From TMED23 sp964566055 (GTDB lineage: Bacteria > Pseudomonadota > Alphaproteobacteria > Rhodospirillales > UBA2165), in assembly GCA_964566055.1 (NCBI GenBank), contig CAZMHI010000011.1, positions 1 to 64,000 of the forward strand: a DNA stretch of 64,000 nt, read 5' to 3'. The position numbers were made by a program, and so were the translations under genes. Shown piece by piece: positions 34,986-43,164 of the stretch (its first letter is position 1; the number at the start of each line of letters is the position of its first letter). The notes beneath the pieces were generated by a model. It saw nothing but the letters and a program-made list of their open reading frames with translations, had not been told where the DNA came from and searched no databases.

Positions 34986-35880
34986 TGCCTTGCTCTCTAA
35001 TGCCTAAAATGTGGCAGATGGCATAGGCCAGATCAGCCCGGTTCAAAGTATAAAAGTGAAATTTATCAACGCCTTCGGATTGCAAGACCCGGCAATGCTC
35101 CGCCACTACGGTCGCCGCCACCAATTGCCGGGTTCCTGGATCATCATCAAGACCGATAAATAAATCAGCCATCCAGTCCGGCACCGAGGCACCGCACATT
35201 CCAGCGAATTTTATGACTTGTTTAAAATTAGTAACCGGCAGAATGCCGGGGATGATCGGCACCGTGATACCAGCTGCGGCCACACGATCACGAAATCGCA
35301 GATAGGTGGCGGCATCAAAATAAAATTGAGTAATAGCCCGGCTCGCACCGGCATCAATTTTCCGTTTGAGATTATCAAGATCTGCGTCAGCTGATTTTGC
35401 TTCCGGGTGAACTTCCGGATAGGCCGCAACACTGATATCAAAATCAGCAATTTTCTTTAACGCCATCACCAAATCGACGGCGAAAGGAAAACCGTCCGGA
35501 TGTGGCTCGTACTTTGTCTGGCCTTCAGGCGGATCACCTCGGAGTGCCACGATATGGCGGATACCTTCAGCCCAATAGCTTTCCGCAACTGCCGTGACTT
35601 CATCCCGGCTGGCAGCAACACAAGTGAGATGAGCCGCCGCCGCAATTTCTTTTTCTTTTTGAATACGGCTGACAATTGAGTGAGTCCGCTCCCGTGTCGA
35701 GCCGCCAGCGCCATAGGTCACCGACACGAAATCAGGTGCCAGCGGCGCCAGTCTTTCAACCGAGTTCCATAGTGTCTTTTCCATTTTCTCCGTATTGGGG
35801 GGAAAAAATTCGAACGAGACTCCCACCTTACCTGATAGGGGCTGAGCGATCGGCATAACGAGTTCATTTTTGTTGATCAT
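34975..35880 (-). CDS. metF: methylenetetrahydrofolate reductase
   Basis: This flavoenzyme reduces 5,10-methylenetetrahydrofolate to 5-methyltetrahydrofolate, the methyl donor for the adjacent MetH. It is a TIM barrel with SFEFFPPNTEKME (the conserved Glu that protonates the folate), DFVSVTYGAGGSTR, HIVALRGDPP, AAYPEVHPEA and ITQFYFDAATYLRF. Length 301 is typical. It lies 18 bases after the regulator gene and overlaps metH. Confidence 0.92.
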   Translation of the reverse strand: MINKNELVMPIAQPLSGKVGVSFEFFPPNTEKMEKTLWNSVERLAPLAPDFVSVTYGAGGSTRERTHSIVSRIQKEKEIAAAAHLTCVAASRDEVTAVAESYWAEGIRHIVALRGDPPEGQTKYEPHPDGFPFAVDLVMALKKIADFDISVAAYPEVHPEAKSADADLDNLKRKIDAGASRAITQFYFDAATYLRFRDRVAAAGITVPIIPGILPVTNFKQVIKFAGMCGASVPDWMADLFIGLDDDPGTRQLVAATVVAEHCRVLQSEGVDKFHFYTLNRADLAYAICHILGIREQGSDG

Positions 35881-35898
35881 GGCTGTACTCTTACCTAG

Positions 35899-36825
35899 CT
35901 AATTCTTTATACCGAGCCAAAGAGCAACCGTCAGCTGCCCTCCCGGCAGATGCACCGGCGACTTAAACTGCAGCCCATTTCTTTGAAACCAGTGGACTAT
36001 TTCTCCATCAGAGAAGCCAAGCCGGCGGTGATGATATTTTTGTCTAAGCTCTTCTAAATTATGTGGCGCCAAATCAATAACGAGCAATTTGCCACCTGGC
36101 CTGAGGACCCGCGCCGCGTCGGCGATTACTTTAGCTGGCTCATCGGCAAAATGCAGAACCATATGCAGACTCGCCGCATCGTAACTTTGATCCGGAAATG
36201 GCAATTGATACATATCACCCTGACGCAGCTGGCAATTTCTGATCTTTGCCCGGTCCAAATTATCGCGGGCGATGGCCAGCATCTCATGCGATTGGTCAAT
36301 ACCTGCAGCCGCTTTAAATTGCGGTGCAATCAGCTCCAGCATGCGCCCGGTTCCGGTACCAATATCGAGAAATTTTTCACCTGGGTTTTTGAGCAATATT
36401 GCTGCGACGGCTTGCTCAACCTCTTTGGCATCAACATGGAGCGCTCTGATTTTATCCCAGTGTTGCGCATTCCGGCGAAAATAGTCTGTGGCGGCTTTGC
36501 TTCTCTCCGCCTTTACTTCTTCCAGGCGAGATTGATCTAATTTGATCATCGCATCATCTTCGGGAATGAGTGACAGCAACTGATCGGCCAGAGTTGCCGC
36601 CTTTTCATCCGGGGCAAAGCGATAGAACATCCAGCTCCCTTCACGCAATTTTTGCAGCAAGCCGGCATCACACAATAATTTTAAATGGCGGGAGACTCGA
36701 GGCTGGGACTGACCGAGAATTTGCACAAGTTCACTCACCGTAAACTCGCCTTGCGAACACAACGCCAATAACCTGAGCCGCGTCGGCTCAGCCACCGCTT
36801 TCAAAGTTGAAATCAATTCGTCCAT
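35899..36825 (-). CDS. ArsR-family regulator fused to a SAM-dependent methyltransferase
   Basis: An N-terminal winged helix (about residues 1-90; LKAVAEPTRLRLLALCSQGEFTVSELVQILGQSQPRVSRHLKLL) precedes a class I methyltransferase domain. The latter has motif I FLDIGTGTGRMLELIAP and VLRPGGKLLVIDLAPH. This fusion commonly precedes metF-metH in alphaproteobacteria and is thought to repress methionine genes in response to S-adenosylhomocysteine (SahR-like). The frame extends to 37053, but the conserved protein starts at the ATG at 36825, giving 309 residues. The first 76 codons of the longer frame look non-coding. An AT-rich palindrome lies 37 bases upstream of the ATG. Confidence 0.85.
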   Translation of the reverse strand: MDELISTLKAVAEPTRLRLLALCSQGEFTVSELVQILGQSQPRVSRHLKLLCDAGLLQKLREGSWMFYRFAPDEKAATLADQLLSLIPEDDAMIKLDQSRLEEVKAERSKAATDYFRRNAQHWDKIRALHVDAKEVEQAVAAILLKNPGEKFLDIGTGTGRMLELIAPQFKAAAGIDQSHEMLAIARDNLDRAKIRNCQLRQGDMYQLPFPDQSYDAASLHMVLHFADEPAKVIADAARVLRPGGKLLVIDLAPHNLEELRQKYHHRRLGFSDGEIVHWFQRNGLQFKSPVHLPGGQLTVALWLGIKN

Positions 36826-37296
36826 AATCGACCCATTCACAAAATACAGGACAATATAAGGATATAATGATTTCTTTATATGAAAACAAGCTTTAAAACT
36901 GACGCCACAATTCCCATGTATAGAGGGTAACAATTCAACATGAGAGGCAATTTCAAAGGCAGGGAAAGATCTAATCTTAAAATTGAATACTCTAGGTGAT
37001 TGACTGAAAGTTAGCTGAGAGTGTTGCGGAAATACAACATACTCCCCAAACACTCGATTAAATTGGCTTTTTAGAAGTGTTTTTTTAACTTGAACGCTGT
37101 AATTTCTGTTTAGAGTGTTTAAGATTAGCCGAAATAGGGTGGAAAGATGTAATCCGTTGTTAAGACTATTTCCTCTATATGTTGGGTATTAAATTATTTT
37201 TGCACTAGGTTTAGTGTATAAGCTTGGTGGAATGAAAATTTGGTTTTTAAGTTGCTCGGCTCTTGGAAGCAACAAATAACAGGATGAAAAAAAACG
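36826..37296. other. intergenic region between the methionine regulator and mlaA
   Basis: This 471-bp AT-rich gap separates divergently read genes. It contains the operator-like palindrome at 36862-36881 and four copies of an AGTGTT-type heptamer (37019, 37049 reversed, 37075, 37113). It also has a small inverted repeat CACTA-GGTT-TAGTG (37203-37216), and the mlaA leader with AGGATG. No credible gene was found. Confidence 0.6.
36862..36881. promoter_or_regulatory. probable operator of the methionine regulator (SahR-like site)
   Basis: On the minus strand ATATAAAGAA-ATCATTATAT is a 20-bp imperfect palindrome with 8 of 10 positions symmetric, 37 bases upstream of the regulator ATG. From memory, SahR-type sites in alphaproteobacteria look like ATATAAAGAT-ATCTTTATAT. 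The close fit supports autoregulation of the regulator-metF-metH operon. Confidence 0.5.
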
Positions 37297-38151
37297 GTGC
37301 GCGGAAACATAAAATCATTCCTACGGATTTCAGTGCTTTTGTTAGCAGTTATCACTTTGGCAAGCTGTGCCTCGGCGCCGAGGGATGATGCTGAAGCTTT
37401 AGCGGAATACAACAAGATTAACGACCCTATTGAGCCGACCAACCGCTTCATTTTCAGCTTTAACCAGGGGTTGGATAAAGGCATCATCAAACCGGTCACT
37501 TCAGTTTATCGTGCACTCTTCCCGGATGTTGTTCGTAATGGTGTACATAATTTTCTCAGCAATTTGAAAACGCCGGTCGTGTTAATCAACGATATTCTGC
37601 AAGGTGAATCCGAGCGCGCCGGCGATACGATCATAAGATTTGCTATTAATTCAACAGTCGGCATCGCCGGCTTCCGGGATCAGGCGGCTGATTGGGGCTG
37701 GGAGCCCCATGATGAAGACTTTGGTCAAACCCTGGCAGTCTGGGGCGTTGGTGAGGGCCCTTATATCATGCTGCCGCTCTTTGGACCGTCCAATCCGCGT
37801 GATGCCATTGGCAAAGTGGTCGACTTTTTCTTAGATCCAATAAATTGGTGGGCCGAGAATTCTGATAATGATTGGGTTCCTTTAACCCGCACGATCATCA
37901 GCGGCATTGATACCCGCGACCAGCTTTGGGATGTTCTCGACGACCTCGAAAAATCTTCGATCGATTTCTATGCCGCCATTCGAAGCCTCTACCGTCAACG
38001 CCGCAATGAGGATATTTCCAACGGCGCCGGTTCAAAAAATAACGAGACACCGAATTTCTCCGATAATTTTGAGTTGGATGATCCTAACGATCAACCCGCT
38101 GACAACAGTACTAAAAATAGTTCTGGGAAAAAATCCGGTACTGAAAAATGA
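37297..38151 (+). CDS. mlaA: MlaA-type outer-membrane lipoprotein
   Basis: This is the phospholipid-removing outer-membrane component of the Mla lipid-asymmetry pathway (VacJ). A lipoprotein signal ends in ITLASC with the lipidated Cys at residue 24. The family core follows: NDPIEPTNRFIFSFNQGLDKGIIKPV, NGVHNFLSNLKTPVVLINDILQGE, RFAINSTVGIAGFRDQA, EDFGQTLAVWGVGEGPYIMLPLFGPSNPRDAIG. The last 45 residues are a low-complexity Asn/Asp/Ser tail that usual homologues lack. The start is GTG. It overlaps mlaC by four bases, so the two are coupled. Confidence 0.9.
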   Translation: MRGNIKSFLRISVLLLAVITLASCASAPRDDAEALAEYNKINDPIEPTNRFIFSFNQGLDKGIIKPVTSVYRALFPDVVRNGVHNFLSNLKTPVVLINDILQGESERAGDTIIRFAINSTVGIAGFRDQAADWGWEPHDEDFGQTLAVWGVGEGPYIMLPLFGPSNPRDAIGKVVDFFLDPINWWAENSDNDWVPLTRTIISGIDTRDQLWDVLDDLEKSSIDFYAAIRSLYRQRRNEDISNGAGSKNNETPNFSDNFELDDPNDQPADNSTKNSSGKKSGTEK

Positions 38152-38780
38152 GCACCAGACGTCGCGGTTTTATTGCCGCTGCAATTGGGTTTTGGGTGTG
38201 CGTTACCCTGCAAACCCCACCTGTCCAAGCTGATGAATTTACCGAAGGTGCTCAAAAATTTATCAGTGGCCTCGCTGATCGGGCACAAACATCTCTGCTT
38301 GTTGAGAATTTACCGCTCAAAGAGCGGCAAAACCGCTTTCGCGCTTTGATGCTCGAGACCTTCGATCTAAATGGCGTCGGCAAGTGGGTCTTAGGGCGAT
38401 ATTGGCGCCGCGCTTCCCGTCAAGAGCGCCAACAATATCTGCAATTGTTCGAAGAGTTTATAATCGCGACTTTCACCAAACGCTTTAAAGCCTACACCAA
38501 TGCCAAATTACAGATTAGCGAAACAACCAGCCGTAAAAGTTCAGCCTTTGTAAAAACCCGGATCAACCGAACCAGCGCCAAGCCAATACGTATTATCTGG
38601 CGGGTTAAATTTACCGACGGCAAATATCGGATCATTGATATTGTCGTTGAAGGTGTGAGCTGGATTCAGACCCAACGCTCTGAATTTGTATCCGTTATTC
38701 GTAATAGCGGTGGCAAAGTTTCCGGCTTAATCGACGCGCTAAATAAAAAGATCAACTTTTTAAAATCTTCTGCCAGCTAG
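38148..38780 (+). CDS. mlaC: MlaC-type periplasmic phospholipid-binding protein
   Basis: A signal peptide (MSTRRRGFIAAAIGFWVCVTL, cleaved near VQADE) carries two or three arginines. The mature domain matches the MlaC/Ttg2D fold: FRALMLETFDLNGVGKWVLGRYWRRAS, RQQYLQLFEEFIIATFTKRF and YRIIDIVVEGVSWIQTQRSEFVSVI. It would carry phospholipid between outer-membrane MlaA and the inner-membrane MlaFEDB complex, whose genes are not here. Length 210 is typical. It ends convergent with ettA, overlapping by four bases. Confidence 0.88.
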   Translation: MSTRRRGFIAAAIGFWVCVTLQTPPVQADEFTEGAQKFISGLADRAQTSLLVENLPLKERQNRFRALMLETFDLNGVGKWVLGRYWRRASRQERQQYLQLFEEFIIATFTKRFKAYTNAKLQISETTSRKSSAFVKTRINRTSAKPIRIIWRVKFTDGKYRIIDIVVEGVSWIQTQRSEFVSVIRNSGGKVSGLIDALNKKINFLKSSAS

Positions 38781-40459
38781 TCTCTCGTCAGCGGTCGATA
38801 TTTAATTCGATGAGGCTGATCCGCCAGAGCGCCGAGCCGATTATGGCGATCGGCTTCATAATCATCATAATTACCTTCAAACCAAACGACCTGGCTATCA
38901 CCTTCAAAGGCAATGATATGGGTGGCGATACGATCCAGGAACCAGCGATCATGGCTGGTGATAAGCACGCAGCCTGGAAAAGCCAACAAGGCTTCTTCAA
39001 GGGCACGCAAGGTATCGACATCAAGATCATTGGTCGGCTCATCGAGCATAATGACATTGGCGCCGGACTTCATTACCTTGGCAAGATGGACCCGGTTGCG
39101 CTCACCGCCGGAAAGCTGCCCAACCTTTTTTTGCTGGTCAGGGCCCTTGAAATTAAACTGCGATACATAGGCCCGGCTTTGCATCGTCCGGTGACCAAGC
39201 TCAACTTCATCCAAGCCTTCGGAGATTTCCTCCCAAACGGTTTTACCCGCGTCCAGCTCTTCGCGGGATTGATCAACGTAGCCAAGCTTGACCGTATCGC
39301 CGAGACGAATAGAGCCGCTGTCTTTGTCCTCATCACCTGAGAGCATCTTAAACAACGTCGTTTTACCGGCACCGTTGGCGCCAATGATACCGACAATCGC
39401 GCCGGGTGGGATTTTGAAACTCAAATCTTCAAATAACAGACGTTCTTCAAAGCCTTTGGCGAGGTCCGCTGCTTCGATCACCAAATCACCAAGACGAGGC
39501 CCCTGCGGAATAATAATTTGCGCGGTATCCGGCGTCTTTTCGTCAGCTTCGGATTTGAGTTTTTCGTAAGCTGTAATACGAGCTTTGCTTTTGGCCTGAC
39601 GCGCCCGCGGTGATTGCCTGATCCATTCCAATTCGTTTGAAAGCGTTCGTTGACGCGCCTGTTCGGTTTTTTCTTCCTGGGCAAGGCGTTTCTGTTTTTG
39701 CTCCAGCCAGGCGGAATAATTGCCCTCATAAGGAATGCCCCGGCCGCGGTCGAGCTCTAGAATCCAGCCGGCGACATTATCCAGGAAATAGCGGTCGTGA
39801 GTAATCGCCACCACGGTGCCCGGATATTCCTGCAGATGCAGCTCCAGCCAAGCAACGGATTCCGCATCCAAATGGTTGGTCGGTTCATCAAGCAACAGTA
39901 AATCCGGCTTTTGCAACAGTAACCGACAGAGTGCCACCCGGCGCTTTTCACCACCTGACAACGTCGACACGTCCGCATCACCGGGCGGGCAGCGCAGTGC
40001 ATCCATCGCCATCTCGACGGTGCGCTCAATCTCCCAGCCATTGACCGCATCAATCTGCTCTTGCAAGGCCCCCTGCTCTTCCAACAGCGTGTTCATTTCG
40101 TCATCATCCATCGGCTCAGCGAATTTGGCGCTGACGTCGTTGAAGCGATCGATTAAATCCTTGATCTCACCGACACCTTCCATGGCATTGCCTTCGACGT
40201 CCTTGGAGGGATCAAGCTCCGGCTCCTGCGGCAAAAAACCGACCCGCGCACCTTCGGCTGCCCAAGCCTCACCATTATATTCAGTTTCAATCCCCGCCAT
40301 TATTTTAAGCAAAGTTGATTTACCAGCACCGTTAGCACCGAGCACACCGATTTTCGCACCGGGCAGAAACGACAAGGAAATATCCTTCATCAACTCGCGC
40401 CCACCCTGGAACGTTTTACTGAGTTGTTTCATTACGTAAATATATTGGTAGGACGCCAT
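38777..40459 (-). CDS. ettA: energy-dependent translational throttle protein EttA
   Basis: This is an ABC-F protein with two ATPase cassettes and no membrane domain. It binds the ribosomal E site and gates the first elongation steps according to the ATP/ADP ratio. Walker A motifs are GANGAGKSTLLKIMAG and GANGAGKTTLFKML. The signatures are LSGGEKRRVALCRLLL and LSGGERNRVHLAKV. Walker B motifs are LLLLDEPTNHLD and VIMLDEPTNDLD. The first cassette carries the arm insertion (about residues 95-140). The C-terminal PLTRD end is typical. Length 560 is right. Confidence 0.92.
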   Translation of the reverse strand: MASYQYIYVMKQLSKTFQGGRELMKDISLSFLPGAKIGVLGANGAGKSTLLKIMAGIETEYNGEAWAAEGARVGFLPQEPELDPSKDVEGNAMEGVGEIKDLIDRFNDVSAKFAEPMDDDEMNTLLEEQGALQEQIDAVNGWEIERTVEMAMDALRCPPGDADVSTLSGGEKRRVALCRLLLQKPDLLLLDEPTNHLDAESVAWLELHLQEYPGTVVAITHDRYFLDNVAGWILELDRGRGIPYEGNYSAWLEQKQKRLAQEEKTEQARQRTLSNELEWIRQSPRARQAKSKARITAYEKLKSEADEKTPDTAQIIIPQGPRLGDLVIEAADLAKGFEERLLFEDLSFKIPPGAIVGIIGANGAGKTTLFKMLSGDEDKDSGSIRLGDTVKLGYVDQSREELDAGKTVWEEISEGLDEVELGHRTMQSRAYVSQFNFKGPDQQKKVGQLSGGERNRVHLAKVMKSGANVIMLDEPTNDLDVDTLRALEEALLAFPGCVLITSHDRWFLDRIATHIIAFEGDSQVVWFEGNYDDYEADRHNRLGALADQPHRIKYRPLTRD

Positions 40460-40544
40460 TAGGTGCTCCGGTTCGATTAATTTTCAATTTGTGTTGGCGG
40501 TTTATGTAGCCCAGCGGAGGCTCCGATGCAATCTGCATCCACTA

Positions 40545-41642
40545 TCATTTTGACGGCTCAGAAAATCGCGGATCACTGAGGAAAGTTTTATCGGTTAGTG
40601 ACGATAAAAAAGAAATGAGATCACCCTTTTCTATTGGGGTTAAAGTGAAGCCTCTAACAAATACGCTTTTATGCCGATTAGTTCGTCCCGGTCCGCGCCC
40701 GCCGGCGGCATAGATATCAATAACGCCGCCAAGAGTTGGCACGCTGCCGTCATGCATATAGGGAGCCGTCACAGCGACATTTCGTAAGCTCGGTGTGCGG
40801 AACCGCCCCATATCTTCCGGCTGTCCTGTATGGCCATAAAGCCCAGTATTTCCAAGCGGATAGGCGCCTTTGCCGTCCAAATTGTAAAGGCCAGTATTAT
40901 GAAAGGCGATTTCCTTGAAACCGAGCCCGGCATAAGTGAGCGAATCGGTAAAAAACGGCGCCGGATGGCAGCGAAAGCAATTTAACCGCGTACCAAAAAA
41001 TAGCTTTGAGCCACGTTTGGCTGGCGGTGAAAGATTATCCCGGTCATAAGCTGAATTAGCCGTCACCAAACTACGCTGGAAACTCGCCAAAGCCTTGGCC
41101 ATATTTTCAAGCGATACCGCTCTACTATCGCCAAAGGCTGTTTGGAACATTGAGCGATAGGCCGGATCTCCCTGCAGGTATTTGATAATTTCCTGCTCTT
41201 TACCAGCCATGCCCATTTCAACCGGCTCTGTTCCCAACAGCGGAATAAGCAATTGCTTTTCCAAACGGGTCAGTTGCGGCTGCGCCCAGGTTAGGACTGA
41301 CAGGTAGGCGACGTTACCGAGGCTTGGCGTGTTGCGAAAATGAAGCTCGCCCGTGGCACCTTGAGCGGTAACACGGCCATCAGTAAAGGCACGCGCTTGT
41401 TGATGGCAGGTCGCACAGGCCATATTGCCGTTAAACGAGAGCTTTTTATCGTAAAATAAATACCGGCCAAGCTCAACTTTGGCCACTGTTAGCGGATTGC
41501 TGGCAGGAATTACGGGTTCAGGCAGCCAGGGCGGCAGATTCCATTTATAGTCTGCATAAAGATTACGCGCCGATAAAAGAACAATGAGGATAAACAGCGA
41601 AAATAGGCTGGCTCTAAAGCATACCTGTGCATTCGACGACAT
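40545..41642 (-). CDS. dihaem cytochrome c peroxidase/MauG-family protein
   Basis: This periplasmic dihaem protein has a signal peptide (LFSLFILIVLLSARNLYA). Haem-binding motifs are ACATCHQQ (about residue 80) and NCFRCHPAPFF (about residue 225). The conserved MHDGSVPTLGGVIDIYAAGG segment and RNVAVTAPYMHDG are family hallmarks. It may reduce peroxide or act as a MauG-like oxidase. The frame extends to 41723, but a start at 41642 gives a clean signal peptide. It overlaps the cyclase gene by 29 bases and looks co-transcribed with the signalling genes upstream. Confidence 0.85.
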   Translation of the reverse strand: MSSNAQVCFRASLFSLFILIVLLSARNLYADYKWNLPPWLPEPVIPASNPLTVAKVELGRYLFYDKKLSFNGNMACATCHQQARAFTDGRVTAQGATGELHFRNTPSLGNVAYLSVLTWAQPQLTRLEKQLLIPLLGTEPVEMGMAGKEQEIIKYLQGDPAYRSMFQTAFGDSRAVSLENMAKALASFQRSLVTANSAYDRDNLSPPAKRGSKLFFGTRLNCFRCHPAPFFTDSLTYAGLGFKEIAFHNTGLYNLDGKGAYPLGNTGLYGHTGQPEDMGRFRTPSLRNVAVTAPYMHDGSVPTLGGVIDIYAAGGRGPGRTNRHKSVFVRGFTLTPIEKGDLISFLSSLTDKTFLSDPRFSEPSK

Positions 41643-42663
41643 CAATTTCGCCTTTGCCTTTGATTTCCATCTTACCAAGCATCTTACCTTGGCATTCACT
41701 TTCGATCTCCAGCCAAGAATCATGGGTCATGGTGACCGCTCCCGGATTGCCGGCGCCAGCCATGCGGGCGGCGACATTGACCGTATCACCCCAGACATCA
41801 AATTGATATTTCTGATCACCAACAATACCGGCAACCAGTGGGCCGGCATGAACGCCGACACGGACTTTCCAGTCGGCGCTAACTTCAGGGGCGGCGGCGG
41901 CCATTTCCAAACCGCATTTTACCACAGTCAATAGAGGCTCATAGTCCGGATTGGTCAGACCCGCAGCTGCCATATATTCATCACCGATGGTTTTAATTTT
42001 TTCCATTTTGTATTTGCTGGTAATTTCTTCAAACTTAATAAATAGCGCCTGCAGGCCAGTGACGACTTCTTCGGCTGACCTGCCACTGCAATAATTGGTA
42101 AAACCAACAATGTCGCAAAACAACATGCCGATCTTATCATAACCGCGCGGTTGCACTTTACCGGTGGCTTTAAGTTCACTGGCAATACCCGAAGGTAAAA
42201 TCACAGTTAGTAATTCATCCGCCTTTTTCTTTTCGGTACGGATTTGCTCGAGATGAGATTTTTCCTGGTCACGCAATCTCTTTTTTTCAACACAGGCGCC
42301 AAGCCGCGCACGCAGGATAGTCGCATTGAAGGGTTTGGCTAGATAATCCTCGGCTCCTAGCTCGATACATTTTGCAATGCTTTCTGAATCTTCAACGCCC
42401 GAAATCATAATCACTGGTATGTGGCGGTGGTTAAGATCAGCCTTGATCGAACCCAGGACTTCAAAGCCGTCCAATTCCGGCATTTCAATATCCAGCAACA
42501 CGATATCGAATTCATTCTCCTGCATCATATCCAGAGCCTGGCGCCCGTTTTCTGCAAAGGACACGTTGGTATAGCCTTCGGCATCAAGCAGCCGCTTGAT
42601 TAAGGTGTGATTGAAGGGCTCATCATCGACGACAAGCAGGGAGGATTGATCACCTTCGGACAT
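41614..42663 (-). CDS. response regulator with class III adenylate cyclase output
   Basis: The receiver domain (residues 1-125) has the acidic pair DD13-14, phosphoacceptor Asp58 (FDIVLLDIEMPELDG) and Lys in AKPF. A coiled linker (KKRLRDQEKSHLEQIRTEKKKADELL) leads to the cyclase domain (about 170-345). The metal aspartates are in FCDIVGFT and TIGDEYMA. Substrate-selecting Lys (EKIKTIG) and Asp (FDVWGD) favour ATP over GTP, and VNVAARM holds the transition-state Asn and Arg. So it is predicted to make cAMP when phosphorylated. It is the third gene of the kinase-receiver-cyclase block. Confidence 0.86.
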   Translation of the reverse strand: MSEGDQSSLLVVDDEPFNHTLIKRLLDAEGYTNVSFAENGRQALDMMQENEFDIVLLDIEMPELDGFEVLGSIKADLNHRHIPVIMISGVEDSESIAKCIELGAEDYLAKPFNATILRARLGACVEKKRLRDQEKSHLEQIRTEKKKADELLTVILPSGIASELKATGKVQPRGYDKIGMLFCDIVGFTNYCSGRSAEEVVTGLQALFIKFEEITSKYKMEKIKTIGDEYMAAAGLTNPDYEPLLTVVKCGLEMAAAAPEVSADWKVRVGVHAGPLVAGIVGDQKYQFDVWGDTVNVAARMAGAGNPGAVTMTHDSWLEIESECQGKMLGKMEIKGKGEIDVVECTGML

Positions 42664-42703
42664 TCAAATTTCCTGGTATCGGGTTATATATATATGGTTC
42701 GGT

Positions 42704-43126
42704 CTAATTGCTTTTCATTGCGGGTGATTTAATTGATTTTAATATTCTGCCTTCCAGTGACTTTCGCGAAATCGGTTTTATGAGGTAGCCGTTTATACCT
42801 AGATTCGCCGCCCCCCGCACAGTTTCTTCATCAGCGTGACCAGTGAGAATAAGAATAGGAACGGAGGGATCTAGGCGTTCATCCGTTGAATTTCGAACCT
42901 GTTTAACAAATTCAAATCCATTCATCTCAGGCATTTCCAAATCACAGATTACCAGATCAACTTTACTTTTAGCTGATAACAATAGGCTCATTCCTTCACG
43001 GCCATTGGCGGATTGAGACACCACCCCGACACCAATATCGCTTAAAGTCCGTTCTATCAATTTACGCATAAAGGCTTCGTCATCAATGATTAGGATATGT
43101 AAATATTTAAAATCTTCTTGGTTCAT
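42704..43126 (-). CDS. single-domain response regulator
   Basis: This stand-alone CheY-like receiver has acceptor Asp62 (LVICDLEMPEMNG), acidic DD pair at 15-16 (IIDDEAFM), a Thr in LILTGHAD and Lys in LIKPIS. It has no output domain, so it probably relays phosphate or titrates the neighbouring kinase. It sits between the hybrid kinase and the receiver-cyclase on the same strand. Confidence 0.86.
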   Translation of the reverse strand: MNQEDFKYLHILIIDDEAFMRKLIERTLSDIGVGVVSQSANGREGMSLLLSAKSKVDLVICDLEMPEMNGFEFVKQVRNSTDERLDPSVPILILTGHADEETVRGAANLGINGYLIKPISRKSLEGRILKSIKSPAMKSN

Positions 43127-43164
43127 AACAATCTCACCCTAAATTCTTTTGGAGCATTTTATAT

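Noticed and set aside
35899..37053. Long N-terminal extension of the ArsR-methyltransferase
   Set aside because: The first 76 codons lack conserved sequence and cover the operator; ATG at 36825 starts the known fold.
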